A stretch of DNA of 12,204 nucleotides from Spirochaetaceae bacterium (lineage in GTDB: Bacteria > Spirochaetota > Spirochaetia > Treponematales > Breznakiellaceae): positions 1 to 12,204 of the forward strand of contig JAISZQ010000216.1 in NCBI GenBank assembly GCA_031269165.1, written 5' to 3'. Positions within the stretch are counted from its first letter, which is position 1. Each line of letters starts with the position of its first letter. The position numbers and the translations under genes were made by a program. The notes under the pieces were generated by a model. It did not search any database and was not told the DNA's origin. It was given only the letters and a program-made list of their open reading frames with translations. Positions 1 through 6,260 of this stretch are shown here, one piece after another.

Positions 1-20
1 AAATGATGATATGACCGCAT
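1..20 (-). CDS. Start of a divergent gene leaving the left edge (partial, unidentified)
   Basis: Reading leftward, an ATG at 20-18 follows a strong ribosome binding site (GGAGGG, five bases before the ATG, at about 26-31). Only six full codons are visible, reading M-R-S-Y-H-H, so no product can be named. The -10/-35 pair at 52-80 on the same strand would give a leader of about 25 bases, which supports a real divergent gene. The start site is seen in the sequence; that the frame stays open beyond the edge is inferred. Confidence 0.3.
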
Positions 21-51
21 GATTTCCCTCCGTGTTTTGGTTTTCAACCTT

Positions 52-80
52 ATTCTACACGCTGGTTCTCGTGCGGTCTA
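52..80 (-). promoter_or_regulatory. Candidate sigma70-type promoter for the divergent left-edge gene
   Basis: On the minus strand TAGACC (80-75) and TAGAAT (57-52) are separated by exactly 17 bases. The -10 matches consensus at five of six positions and the -35 at four of six. Transcription would start near 45, shortly before the ribosome binding site and ATG at 20. Confidence 0.4.
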
Positions 81-192
81 TTTCCTCCCCTACTGTTGCA
101 CTTGCTGTTGTATTTTACCGACTTCCCCCTTCCTGTCATTTTCCATTATCCATTTACCATTTTCAATTCGCGCGAGGCGCGCATTCGCCCTC

Positions 193-221
193 TTGACTTT
201 TTTTTCGGTCTCCGGCAAACT
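193..221 (+). promoter_or_regulatory. Weak candidate promoter before rpoZ
   Basis: TTGACT at 193-198 is a good -35. At 17 bases spacing the -10 would be CAAACT (216-221), which matches only three of six positions. The start would fall almost on the rpoZ ATG at 230, implying a very short or absent leader. No Shine-Dalgarno sequence is visible before 230, which is compatible with leaderless translation but does not show it. Confidence 0.25.
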
Positions 222-229
222 AGGCCATT

Positions 230-439
230 ATGATCTTTCCATTAGAAGCATTAATCAAATACGAAGGCAATATGTATGAAATCACCGCGGCCGCGCTCCG
301 CCGGTCTTACCAGCTTTCCATGTTGCGCGACCCGGAGATTGAAGAGAACGACGGGAAGGTTGTCTCGCTGGCCGCCCGACAGGTGTTCAACAAAGAGGTG
401 AACTTCCAACTCGACGCGCCTCCCGACCAGATGGTTTGA
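230..439 (+). CDS. rpoZ: DNA-directed RNA polymerase subunit omega (short, treponemal type)
   Basis: A 69-residue protein resembling the short omega subunits of treponemes. Omega is a small accessory subunit that helps fold and hold beta-prime in RNA polymerase. The N-terminus reads M-I-F-P-L-E-x-L-I-x-Y-E-G-N-x-Y-E-I-T, followed by an R-R-x-Y-Q-L-S segment and a D-G-K-V-V-S-L-A-A stretch, as I recall for the treponemal family. A later ATG at 271 has a better purine-rich leader (GAAGG), but the family-like N-terminus begins at 230. The stop codon overlaps the TTG start of miaA, so the two genes are probably translated together. The identification rests on recognition of the treponemal family; resemblance to classical omega is weak over so short a protein. 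Confidence 0.68.
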   Translation: MIFPLEALIKYEGNMYEITAAALRRSYQLSMLRDPEIEENDGKVVSLAARQVFNKEVNFQLDAPPDQMV

Positions 440-1527
440 ACGGAAAACCGAACGGAAAAATCCCGGTCTTTGTCTTCTTGGGGCCAACGGCGGCAGGGAA
501 GACGGCGTTTCTCTTTGATTTGTTTGCAAAGGGTCATGCGCTTGTTCCCGCCGAGGTGATTTCCGCCGATTCGATGCAGGTCTACCGGGGGATGGACATC
601 GGGACGGCAAAACCGGATCGCGCGGCGCGGGCGGCTCTCCCTCATCACCTTATCGACCTCTGCGACCCCGATGAACAGTTCAATGCGGGCGCATTTGTCC
701 GGCTTGCCGACACGTGTTGCGCGGAAATTGACGCGAAAGGTATGTTGCCGGTCGTGGCGGGGGGTAGCGGGTTCTATCTGAAAAACTTTATCCAGGGCCT
801 TCCCGATTCTCCGCCGGGAGACGAGGTGATCCGGCAGCAACTCAAGCGGGAGTGTGAGGCGGGCGGCATGGATGCCTTGTACGCCGAGTTGCAAAGGGGC
901 GACCCGGCTTCCCGCATTCACCGCAACGATGTCTACCGCGTGATTCGCGCGCTGGAGATCATGCGCCTCTCGCATAAGCCCTTGAGCGCGTTTGAAGCCG
1001 CGAACCAGGAGCAGAACGAGGCGCGCCTGCAACGCTATGATTTTCTCGTCGTCGCTCTTACCCGAAACCGCGCGGATCTTTACGCGAGGATCAACGCCCG
1101 TGTCGACAGAATGTTTGAACAGGGGCTGCCTGATGAAGTCCGCGCGTTGTTTGCAAAAGGCTGGACGCCCGACGACTCCGGCATGAGGGCGATCGGCTAC
1201 CGGGAGTTTTTTGTTGCAACGGGTGATCATGGTGATAATGGAGAGCATGGGGCGGGCGGGCCTTCTCCGGGGGATTGTCGGGAGAAGTCCCATCCCTGCT
1301 GGGCGTTCACCTCCGACATCGAAGGCGCGCGGGCGATGATCAAGCAGAATTCGCGGCACTATGCGAAACGGCAGGAAACGTTTTTCAGGGGCATGGCAAT
1401 CGAACCCGCCCGCCGCTTTATCATCGATGCCGATGGGGGCGCGGCGGACCGCACGCACAACGAAGACCGCGTAAAAGCGTCGATCAGGGCGTTGGTACAC
1501 GATTTTTGGGACACACACCATGCCTGA
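436..1527 (+). CDS. miaA: tRNA dimethylallyltransferase
   Basis: MiaA transfers a dimethylallyl group from DMAPP to N6 of A37 in tRNAs that read UNN codons; it is cytoplasmic. The P-loop is G-P-T-A-A-G-K-T at residues 16-23. The catalytic D-S-M-Q-V-Y region lies at 45-50, followed by G-M-D-I-G-T-A-K-P, then G-G-S-G-F-Y-L in the middle. Near the C-terminus are A-I-G-Y-R-E-F-F and K-Q-N-S-R-H-Y-A-K-R-Q-x-T-F-F. At 363 residues it is longer than usual (about 300-320), mainly because of a glycine-, histidine- and aspartate-rich insertion at about residues 260-290. The start is TTG, overlapping the rpoZ stop (TTGA); no in-frame ATG lies upstream of the P-loop. The product call is firm and the exact start is likely. 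Confidence 0.95.
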   Translation: MNGKPNGKIPVFVFLGPTAAGKTAFLFDLFAKGHALVPAEVISADSMQVYRGMDIGTAKPDRAARAALPHHLIDLCDPDEQFNAGAFVRLADTCCAEIDAKGMLPVVAGGSGFYLKNFIQGLPDSPPGDEVIRQQLKRECEAGGMDALYAELQRGDPASRIHRNDVYRVIRALEIMRLSHKPLSAFEAANQEQNEARLQRYDFLVVALTRNRADLYARINARVDRMFEQGLPDEVRALFAKGWTPDDSGMRAIGYREFFVATGDHGDNGEHGAGGPSPGDCREKSHPCWAFTSDIEGARAMIKQNSRHYAKRQETFFRGMAIEPARRFIIDADGGAADRTHNEDRVKASIRALVHDFWDTHHA

Positions 1528-1600
1528 CCCGACCGCGCTTCTTCCGGCTGGGCAGATCCTCCGCCTTTTCGGGGGAAAGCCGCAGGGAGGGAACCTGTGA
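1520..1600 (+). CDS. Possible 26-codon bridging ORF between miaA and the next gene
   Basis: An ATG at 1520 overlaps the last eight bases of miaA. The frame runs 26 codons and ends in TGA at 1598-1600, whose final A is the first base of the next gene's ATG (TGATG). The arrangement would let ribosomes pass from miaA through this frame to the downstream gene. The predicted peptide is proline- and glycine-rich and has no motif I recognise. There is no Shine-Dalgarno sequence in front, and the second half contains the next gene's ribosome binding site. It may be a coupling peptide or chance. Confidence 0.18.
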   Translation: MPDPTALLPAGQILRLFGGKPQGGNL

Positions 1601-2358
1601 TGAACGATTACGCGGCCTTCGTCAAAGCGCGGGACCATTTTCGGGACTACGCCGCCGCCCTCGCGCAAAACGCGCCGCGCTTGCAGGAACTCCTCACGGC
1701 CCTTGTCGATGCGGATTATAGCGGCAAATACACGGTCGTGCGGCCGGTCGTCTACAACGAAAGCCTTGACGCCGTAACGGCAACGGACACGATCAAAATT
1801 ATCCTCGTCGGGGACAATCCGGGCCGCCGCGAACAAGAAACCGGACGCTACCTTATTGGCCCATCGGGAAAACTCGCCGAAAACTTTTTCCGCGCCCACC
1901 CCGCGCTCGGCATCGATTTCCGCAAGAACGTGCTGATCCTCAACAAAACCCCCATCCACACCCCGCGAACCGCCGACTTGAAAAAGGTCGTCGTCCCGTC
2001 TCTCCTCGCCGCCCCGCCGGAAATCGGGAATATGGCGGCACTGATCCGGCAGTCCCAGCGGGAAATGGTTGCCATTCTGCACCGGTTTTACGCCGCGCTC
2101 CGCCCCGTCAAGGTCTGGATTGTCGGTTATTCGGAGATGCGCAAGGGCGGCCTCTTTGCCGCATACACCAACGCGCTTTTCGACACGCTCCCCGCCGAGG
2201 ACATCTTCCTCTACCGCCACTTTTCGATGAACCAGTTCCTCATCGACTACAACGACAAGGCCAAGCGGTTCGCGCTTCCTGCGGGACCAGACGGGGAGTG
2301 GGAAGTGTTGCGGGCAATCGGGGAACACTACCGCGACCAGATAAACAGCAAAAGATAA
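1600..2358 (+). CDS. Uracil-DNA glycosylase superfamily-like protein
   Basis: A 252-residue protein. Residues 67-90 contain I-I-L-V-G-D-N-P-G-x-x-E-x-E-T-G-R and then I-G-P-S-G-K-L, closely resembling motif I and the following segment of family 4/5-type uracil-DNA glycosylases (G-E-A-P-G-x-x-E-D-x-x-G-x-P-F-V-G). A later H-F-S at about residue 207 may stand for the H-P-S motif II. Those families use four cysteines for a 4Fe-4S cluster; this protein has no cysteine at all, so it would lack the cluster. Base excision of uracil is therefore only a guess. Start choice: ATG at 1600 lies nine bases after GGGAGG (1585-1590); an adjacent in-frame GTG at 1597 is also possible. It follows miaA by 72 bases on the same strand and probably shares its transcript. 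Confidence 0.6.
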   Translation: MNDYAAFVKARDHFRDYAAALAQNAPRLQELLTALVDADYSGKYTVVRPVVYNESLDAVTATDTIKIILVGDNPGRREQETGRYLIGPSGKLAENFFRAHPALGIDFRKNVLILNKTPIHTPRTADLKKVVVPSLLAAPPEIGNMAALIRQSQREMVAILHRFYAALRPVKVWIVGYSEMRKGGLFAAYTNALFDTLPAEDIFLYRHFSMNQFLIDYNDKAKRFALPAGPDGEWEVLRAIGEHYRDQINSKR

Positions 2359-2432
2359 GGCGGGTGTTGTGTCTGTCCCTGTCGGCAACGTAAGGGCCTG
2401 TTCGAAATCTTAGCAAAAGGAGAACGGCAGAA

Positions 2433-2503
2433 GGGGGAAAGTCTTCCCCCTCGCTCCGGTCTACGCCCTACGCTACCCCCTTCAGCGGGGGTTTACCACC
2501 CCC
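2433..2503 (+). repeat. Three adjacent hairpins at the left of element A
   Basis: First hairpin: GGGGGAA (2433-2439) and TTCCCCC (2444-2450), loop AGTC. Second: ACCCCC (2475-2480) and GGGGGT (2487-2492). Third: that same GGGGGT with ACCCCC (2498-2503), loop TTACC. The second and third share one arm, so they exclude each other. None is followed by a T-run, so they are not typical intrinsic terminators, although they are the only candidates downstream of the gene ending at 2358. Confidence 0.55.
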
Positions 2504-2637
2504 GCAACGCCCCCGACTCCCCGCCCCAAAACGACCTCAGGGAAGGCCTCCCCCCGCCGCAACGTGCAAAACCTGTCAAAGCCTTACTGTTTTTCACTTT
2601 TTTCACGCTTTTTTCGTGTTTGACTAAAGCAACGCGG

Positions 2638-2665
2638 CTGGCAACGCCTTAATAGAGGGTACAAG
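2638..2665 (+). promoter_or_regulatory. Candidate promoter of the element A gene
   Basis: CTGGCA (2638-2643) and TACAAG (2660-2665) are 16 bases apart. The element B copy has the same -35 with 17-base spacing and a better -10, TATAAG. The start would lie just inside the palindrome at 2666-2695. Another -35-like TTGACT lies further upstream but has no partner at correct spacing. Confidence 0.35.
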
Positions 2666-2695
2666 GCTGTTCCGAAACTTCTGTTTTGGAACAGC
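2666..2695 (+). promoter_or_regulatory. 13-bp palindrome at the transcription start of the element A gene
   Basis: GCTGTTCCGAAAC (2666-2678) pairs with GTTTTGGAACAGC (2683-2695) across a TTCT loop, with one G-T pair. It begins immediately after the -10 and ends 26 bases before the ATG. It could be an RNA hairpin in the leader, a DNA operator, or a binding site for the encoded RAYT-like protein. The element B copy (9210-9239) keeps the fold with two mismatches. Confidence 0.6.
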
Positions 2696-2721
2696 CCCAT
2701 CTATTATACAGGAAGGTGTCT

Positions 2722-3228
2722 ATGAAAGGTCCAAGAGAATTAGCGGAAAACGTCTGGTACGAGGTCCGCACCGAGATTAATGTTGGCGAGTCGGTCTTCC
2801 GGCTGGCGTGGGCGATAGTGCTCTTTTATCGCGTCCTCATCGAAACGAAGGCGAAATTCGGTTTCGAGATGCGCGGGCTTGTACTCGACGGGGCGTGGCT
2901 CTCGTTTTACATTAAGCCCGCCAACGGGCTTGAACTGCCGAAGATTATGCACTGGTTAAAGCAGACGTTTTCGGTCCGGTTCAACGTGCGGACGGGAAGA
3001 AAGGCGCATCTTTGGGGGGAGCGGTACTGGTCGGAAATTCTGGCGGGGGAGCCGCCTGAGGAGGCGGAAGAGGTTGACTGGAAGGCGGTCGGGGCGGAGA
3101 CAAAGACACCAATCCCGGAGGCAATGGCCTACGCGCTGAGTTGGGACAGCCTAAGGACGGGGGTCTGGGATGCGAAAACGAGTTTTTCGCCCAAAAACCA
3201 GCCCGATTCCGTGTTTCCGCCCGGCTAA
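2722..3228 (+). CDS. Y1/RAYT-type transposase-like protein without HUH residues (copy A)
   Basis: A 168-residue protein whose layout follows REP-associated tyrosine transposases: W-Y-E-V-R near residue 12 (family Y-H-V-T), K-F-G-F at 45-48, V-L at 54-55, K-I-M-H-W-L-K at 74-80, R-F-N-x-R-x-G-R at 86-93 and H-L-W-G-E-R-Y-W-S-E-I-L at 96-107. Where the family has its N-H-x-H metal-binding pair, this protein has A-W-L-S (58-61), so both histidines are gone. The usual Y-I-x-x-N-P tail with the catalytic tyrosine is replaced by an acidic, proline-containing tail. DNA cleavage therefore looks impossible, though DNA binding may remain. The start is ATG at 2722 with AGGAAGG upstream; the longer frame from 2686 would run through the palindrome and is not shared by copy B. 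The family link is my reading of the sequence. Confidence 0.7.
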   Translation: MKGPRELAENVWYEVRTEINVGESVFRLAWAIVLFYRVLIETKAKFGFEMRGLVLDGAWLSFYIKPANGLELPKIMHWLKQTFSVRFNVRTGRKAHLWGERYWSEILAGEPPEEAEEVDWKAVGAETKTPIPEAMAYALSWDSLRTGVWDAKTSFSPKNQPDSVFPPG

Positions 3229-3229
3229 C

Positions 3230-3246
3230 CGGGGGCAAAGCCCCCG
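3230..3246. repeat. CGGGGGC/GCCCCCG hairpin after the element A gene
   Basis: Seven-base arms with an AAA loop, one base after the stop codon. It is identical in element B (9773-9789). There is no T-run after it, so termination would be Rho-independent only if weak. It could equally be a structural end of the repeat core. Confidence 0.55.
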
Positions 3247-3430
3247 ATTAACGGCGAAAAAGGGTGAACATACCGCCTCAAGCATTCCGGCCCACCACGG
3301 CGGCCAAAGGACTTGGGAGAAGTCTGCCCTTCTGCCTATGCCACGGCAGACAACGCGCCCTTTTGAAACAATCTTTGCCCGCAGTTTGAACCATGTCGGG
3401 ACACCAGGCTAAAACCATGCTTTAGCGCGG

Positions 3431-3462
3431 CCTGTCAAAACGCTTTTCGCTTTGAAACAGGC
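3431..3462. terminator. Hairpin next to the oxidoreductase stop, possible bidirectional end
   Basis: On the minus strand GCCTGT, a two-base TT bulge and CAAAGC pair with the GCGTTTTGACAGGC side around a GAAAA-type loop, directly after the stop at 3463-3465. It could terminate the leftward operon, but a T-run is missing. The arms carry the CCTGTCAAA motif seen elsewhere in elements A and B, so it may instead be the right end of element A. Confidence 0.35.
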
Positions 3463-4467
3463 TCAGCCTCCCCGTGCCGCTCCCCGCTTCCGGTATTCCG
3501 CGAGGATGGTGTCCACCACGCGGACATTGTTTGCCGCGCTTTTGACGCAGGCGTTCGACTTTTGGCCCCCCGTCATCTCCTCAACTAAGGTTTGGACGAA
3601 GGGCCCGGCGACGTGTTCGGGCTCCGGAAAAGAAAACGTTTCCTCGCCGCAGTCGTCCGTAACGTGAACCGGCGTGAGAAAAAGCCCGCTCGTCCTGATA
3701 CAGCCCTTCTCGCCCAGTATCAGCATCTCCTCGTCGTCAACGCCCGCCGCATAACACCAAAGCCCGCTCACTCGCACGCCGCTCTCGCAGAGCATGACCG
3801 CGCCAACCGTGTCTTCGGCGTCGTAATAGCCACCCCGGTTATCGGCAAAGCCCTGTGCGGAAACGATGTCGCCGAACAAGAACTGCACGATGTCGAGGAC
3901 GTGAACCGCCATATCGACAAACTTACCGCCGGACGAGACTGCGGGGATCACCCGCCAGGGCAACTGAGATCGGTCACGGTCGGCCGCCTCCGGTTTCATA
4001 AAATGCGTCAGCCGCACGGCGCGAATCGCGCCGAGGCGGCCTGAATCGACCAGTTCCTTGATCTTAAGGTATTTCGGTAACGCCCGGCGGTAATAGGCGA
4101 CATAAACCGGCAATTTTGCCGCCTCGCCCGCTGCCAGAATCTCCGTACATTCCCCGTAGTTCATAGCCATCGGCTTTTCGATGTAGGGAATCTTCCCCGC
4201 CGCAAGTGCCAAAAGCGCGTACTTCCGGTGCGTGTCGGGCGGGGTCGAAATGTAGGCCGCGTTTATCTCGCCGTCGGCGAACAGCGCGTCCGCCGACGGA
4301 TAGACAAGCGGAATACCGTGCCGCCCCGCATAGTCGGCGGAGTGTTCCCCGTTGCGGGAGTAGACCCCTTTTACCCGCGAACGGGCCGTCTTATAAAGAG
4401 GCGGCCCGCTCTTCTTCTCGGTAACGTTGCCGCAACCGATCATCCCCCAGCAAACTTCGTTTACCAT
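3463..4467 (-). CDS. Gfo/Idh/MocA-family oxidoreductase
   Basis: A 334-residue NAD(P)-dependent sugar or polyol dehydrogenase family member. The N-terminal Rossmann fold has M-I-G-C-G-N-V-T-E at about 9-17, and the family E-K-P is at 97-99. The substrate-side G-G-x-x-x-D-x-x-x-H-x-x-D is at 180-192, with D185, H189 and D192 as likely active-site residues. Start: ATG at 4467 follows GTGAGG with six bases between; a GTG at 4479 overlapping the dctM stop (GTGA) is the alternative. It is last in the leftward operon after dctM, so it probably acts on the imported compound or a product of the DlgD step. Its substrate cannot be read from the sequence. Confidence 0.88.
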   Translation of the reverse strand: MVNEVCWGMIGCGNVTEKKSGPPLYKTARSRVKGVYSRNGEHSADYAGRHGIPLVYPSADALFADGEINAAYISTPPDTHRKYALLALAAGKIPYIEKPMAMNYGECTEILAAGEAAKLPVYVAYYRRALPKYLKIKELVDSGRLGAIRAVRLTHFMKPEAADRDRSQLPWRVIPAVSSGGKFVDMAVHVLDIVQFLFGDIVSAQGFADNRGGYYDAEDTVGAVMLCESGVRVSGLWCYAAGVDDEEMLILGEKGCIRTSGLFLTPVHVTDDCGEETFSFPEPEHVAGPFVQTLVEEMTGGQKSNACVKSAANNVRVVDTILAEYRKRGAARGG

Positions 4468-4475
4468 GCGCCGCC

Positions 4476-5765
4476 TCACCGGTACAACATCGGGAACAAG
4501 GCTTTCGGCACGTCAAGGAAGAAGTTGGGGAATATTACCACGATCAACAGCACCGCAAGCGACGCTAATAGATAGGGCAACACCCCCCGGAAGGCTCGTT
4601 CGATTGAGATTCCGCTTATCGAGGATGCCAAAAGCAGGCAGAGGCCGTAGGGCGGCGTAACCAACCCTAAGGAAAGCGTAACCACGACGATAAGCCCCAG
4701 AATGATGGGCGAAATCCCCAGCGCGAGGGCCGAGGGCAGCACGATCGGCACAAAGAGAATCATCGCGGGAACCGCGTCCATGAACGTGCCGATAAAGAGG
4801 AAAAAGAAGACGACCACCACGAGGAAGAGGAACTGGCCCCCCGGCACACTGGTAAAGAAGCCCTGCACCGCCTCGTTCAAGCGATAGTAACTCATCAGCT
4901 CGCCCAGAGCGTTGGCGGTTGCCAGCGCGAACAGTGAAAGCGACGACAGCTTCAGCGTCTCAACCAGAATACGCGGCAAGTCTTTCGGCTTGATGCTGCG
5001 GTAAAACAACATGCTAATGGCAAGCGCGTAGAGACAGGCAATAGCCGCCGCCTCGGTCGGGGTAAAAAGGCCCGTAACGATGCCGCCAATCAGAATAATC
5101 GGCGTAATCAGCGCGGGAAGCGCCCCCAACAGTTTGTGGACAACGACCCCCGTCTGCAACTTGGGGCCTTTGGGGAAGTTTTTGCGTTTCGAGTAGTAGA
5201 CGATGACCGCCATCTGCGCCAAGCCAAGCAGGATGCCCGGCAACAGCCCCGACATGAAAAGGCCGCCCGTACTCACGTTGGCGATACCGGCATAAACCAC
5301 CATCGTGATACTGGGCGGAATGATGGAACCCAGCGTCGAGGAGGCCGCCGTAACGCCCACCGCCGTCTCGTCGTCATAGCCCTCCTCCTTCATCGCGGGA
5401 ATCAGCACCTTGCCGATCCCCGCCGTGTCCGCCTGTGAAGAGCCGGAAATCCCGGCAAAAATCATCGAGACAAGCACGTTTGAATGGGCCAGCCCGCCCC
5501 GGACATGACCCACAAGCGAGTTGCTGACATCAATCAGCCGGTTAGAAATCGAGCCTTCGTTCATCAAGTTTGCCGCCAGAATGAACAAGGGCACCGCCAG
5601 CAGGGTAAAACTGCCCAGACCATTGAACATCTTGGTAAACACAACCATGTTCGGGATGCCGTCAAGAAACGCGATGCCGGTAAAAGACACGAGGCCAAGC
5701 GCGAACGAAATCGGCACGCCCAGCGCGATAAATCCAATAAACATAACAACCAGTAGTATACCCAT
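4476..5765 (-). CDS. dctM: TRAP transporter large permease subunit
   Basis: A 429-residue, very hydrophobic inner-membrane protein with about a dozen predicted helices, normal for DctM. Recognisable family segments are the N-terminal G-V-P-I-S-F-A-L-G, A-G-I-S-G-S-S-Q-A-D-T near residues 115-125, G-S-I-I-P-P-S-I, and the late L-V-T-P-P-Y-G. It forms the Na+-coupled translocation channel of the TRAP system with DctQ. Start: ATG at 5765, two bases after the dctQ stop, with AAGGGGG in front; an upstream in-frame extension to 5909 lies inside dctQ and is rejected. The next gene starts within a few bases, so translation is probably coupled. Confidence 0.95.
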   Translation of the reverse strand: MGILLVVMFIGFIALGVPISFALGLVSFTGIAFLDGIPNMVVFTKMFNGLGSFTLLAVPLFILAANLMNEGSISNRLIDVSNSLVGHVRGGLAHSNVLVSMIFAGISGSSQADTAGIGKVLIPAMKEEGYDDETAVGVTAASSTLGSIIPPSITMVVYAGIANVSTGGLFMSGLLPGILLGLAQMAVIVYYSKRKNFPKGPKLQTGVVVHKLLGALPALITPIILIGGIVTGLFTPTEAAAIACLYALAISMLFYRSIKPKDLPRILVETLKLSSLSLFALATANALGELMSYYRLNEAVQGFFTSVPGGQFLFLVVVVFFFLFIGTFMDAVPAMILFVPIVLPSALALGISPIILGLIVVVTLSLGLVTPPYGLCLLLASSISGISIERAFRGVLPYLLASLAVLLIVVIFPNFFLDVPKALFPMLYR

Positions 5766-5767
5766 AC

Positions 5768-6250
5768 TCAGGCCCCCTTCTTGAAGTTCAGCACGTCGCT
5801 CACAATATGGTACAATGCGTATATCGTCATCATCCCGCCCGCGATCGGAAGGCAGAGCCACACCGGGCCGCGTTTGAAAGACGGAATCGTTACCCAGCGG
5901 TAATTCCAAAACTGCTTGGTTATCCGCGCCCCGTAGAACAGTATGAGAACGGCAAACAGCAGAATCAAACCGGAGATGAGAATCGAGAGCCCGCGCTTTA
6001 ACGCCGGAGATTTGAGCTTGTCGCTGAGCGAGGTAAACGCGAAATGCTTACCCTCAAAGACCATCGCGCTTGCGCCCATGAAGACCGCCCAGATAAAGGC
6101 GTAGAGCGAAACGTCCTCGGTCCACGTGACGGCGACGCCCACATACCGCGCGAAAATTTGAATAAGCACCGCCACGAGGAATATCGCCAGAAAGAGCGTC
6201 CCCACGACCACTTGCACCTTTTGCATACCGGAAACGATGTTTTTTATCAT
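5768..6250 (-). CDS. dctQ: TRAP transporter small permease subunit
   Basis: A 160-residue membrane protein with four predicted helices (about residues 12-35, 46-65, 85-107 and 128-148), the DctQ layout. The family-like segment I-F-A-R-Y-V-G-V-A-V-T-W-T-E-D near residues 32-46 links helices 1 and 2. It pairs with DctM in the inner membrane. ATG at 6250 lies ten bases after the dctP stop, with AGGAG overlapping the gap. Gene order dctP-dctQ-dctM is the standard TRAP arrangement. Confidence 0.93.
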   Translation of the reverse strand: MIKNIVSGMQKVQVVVGTLFLAIFLVAVLIQIFARYVGVAVTWTEDVSLYAFIWAVFMGASAMVFEGKHFAFTSLSDKLKSPALKRGLSILISGLILLFAVLILFYGARITKQFWNYRWVTIPSFKRGPVWLCLPIAGGMMTIYALYHIVSDVLNFKKGA

Positions 6251-6260
6251 AACATCTCCT

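Larger units (their letters stand above)
2391..3466 (+). mobile_element. Repeat element A with an HUH-less transposase-like gene
   Basis: The core 2506-3262 matches 9049-9805 almost base for base at a constant offset of 6543, including non-coding DNA on both sides of the gene. In order it holds hairpins, a C-rich block, the sequence CCTGTCAAAGCC, a T-rich block with CACG...CGTG, a promoter, a 13-bp palindrome, the gene and a CGGGGGC/GCCCCCG hairpin. The outer limits are uncertain. GCCTGTTCGAAA at 2396-2407 and the inverse TTTGAAACAGGC at 3451-3462 agree at most positions and may be degenerate terminal inverted repeats. No target-site duplication was found by eye. It may be mobile, or duplicated by recombination. 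Confidence 0.6.

Noticed and set aside
307..2388. A 693-codon open frame on the minus strand opposite miaA and the glycosylase-like gene
   Set aside because: It lies opposite genes with clear family motifs; GC-rich codon bias leaves the antisense frame open. Its translation shows no recognisable domain.
2433..2450. Intrinsic terminator after the glycosylase-like gene
   Set aside because: The stem is strong but is followed by TCGCTCC rather than a T-run, and the same hairpin recurs at 8763-8776 with no gene ending there.
2686..2721. An N-terminal extension of the element A protein from an ATG at 2686
   Set aside because: It starts inside the palindrome's right arm, has no ribosome binding site, and the equivalent ATG is missing in element B; ATG 2722 has AGGAAGG in both copies.
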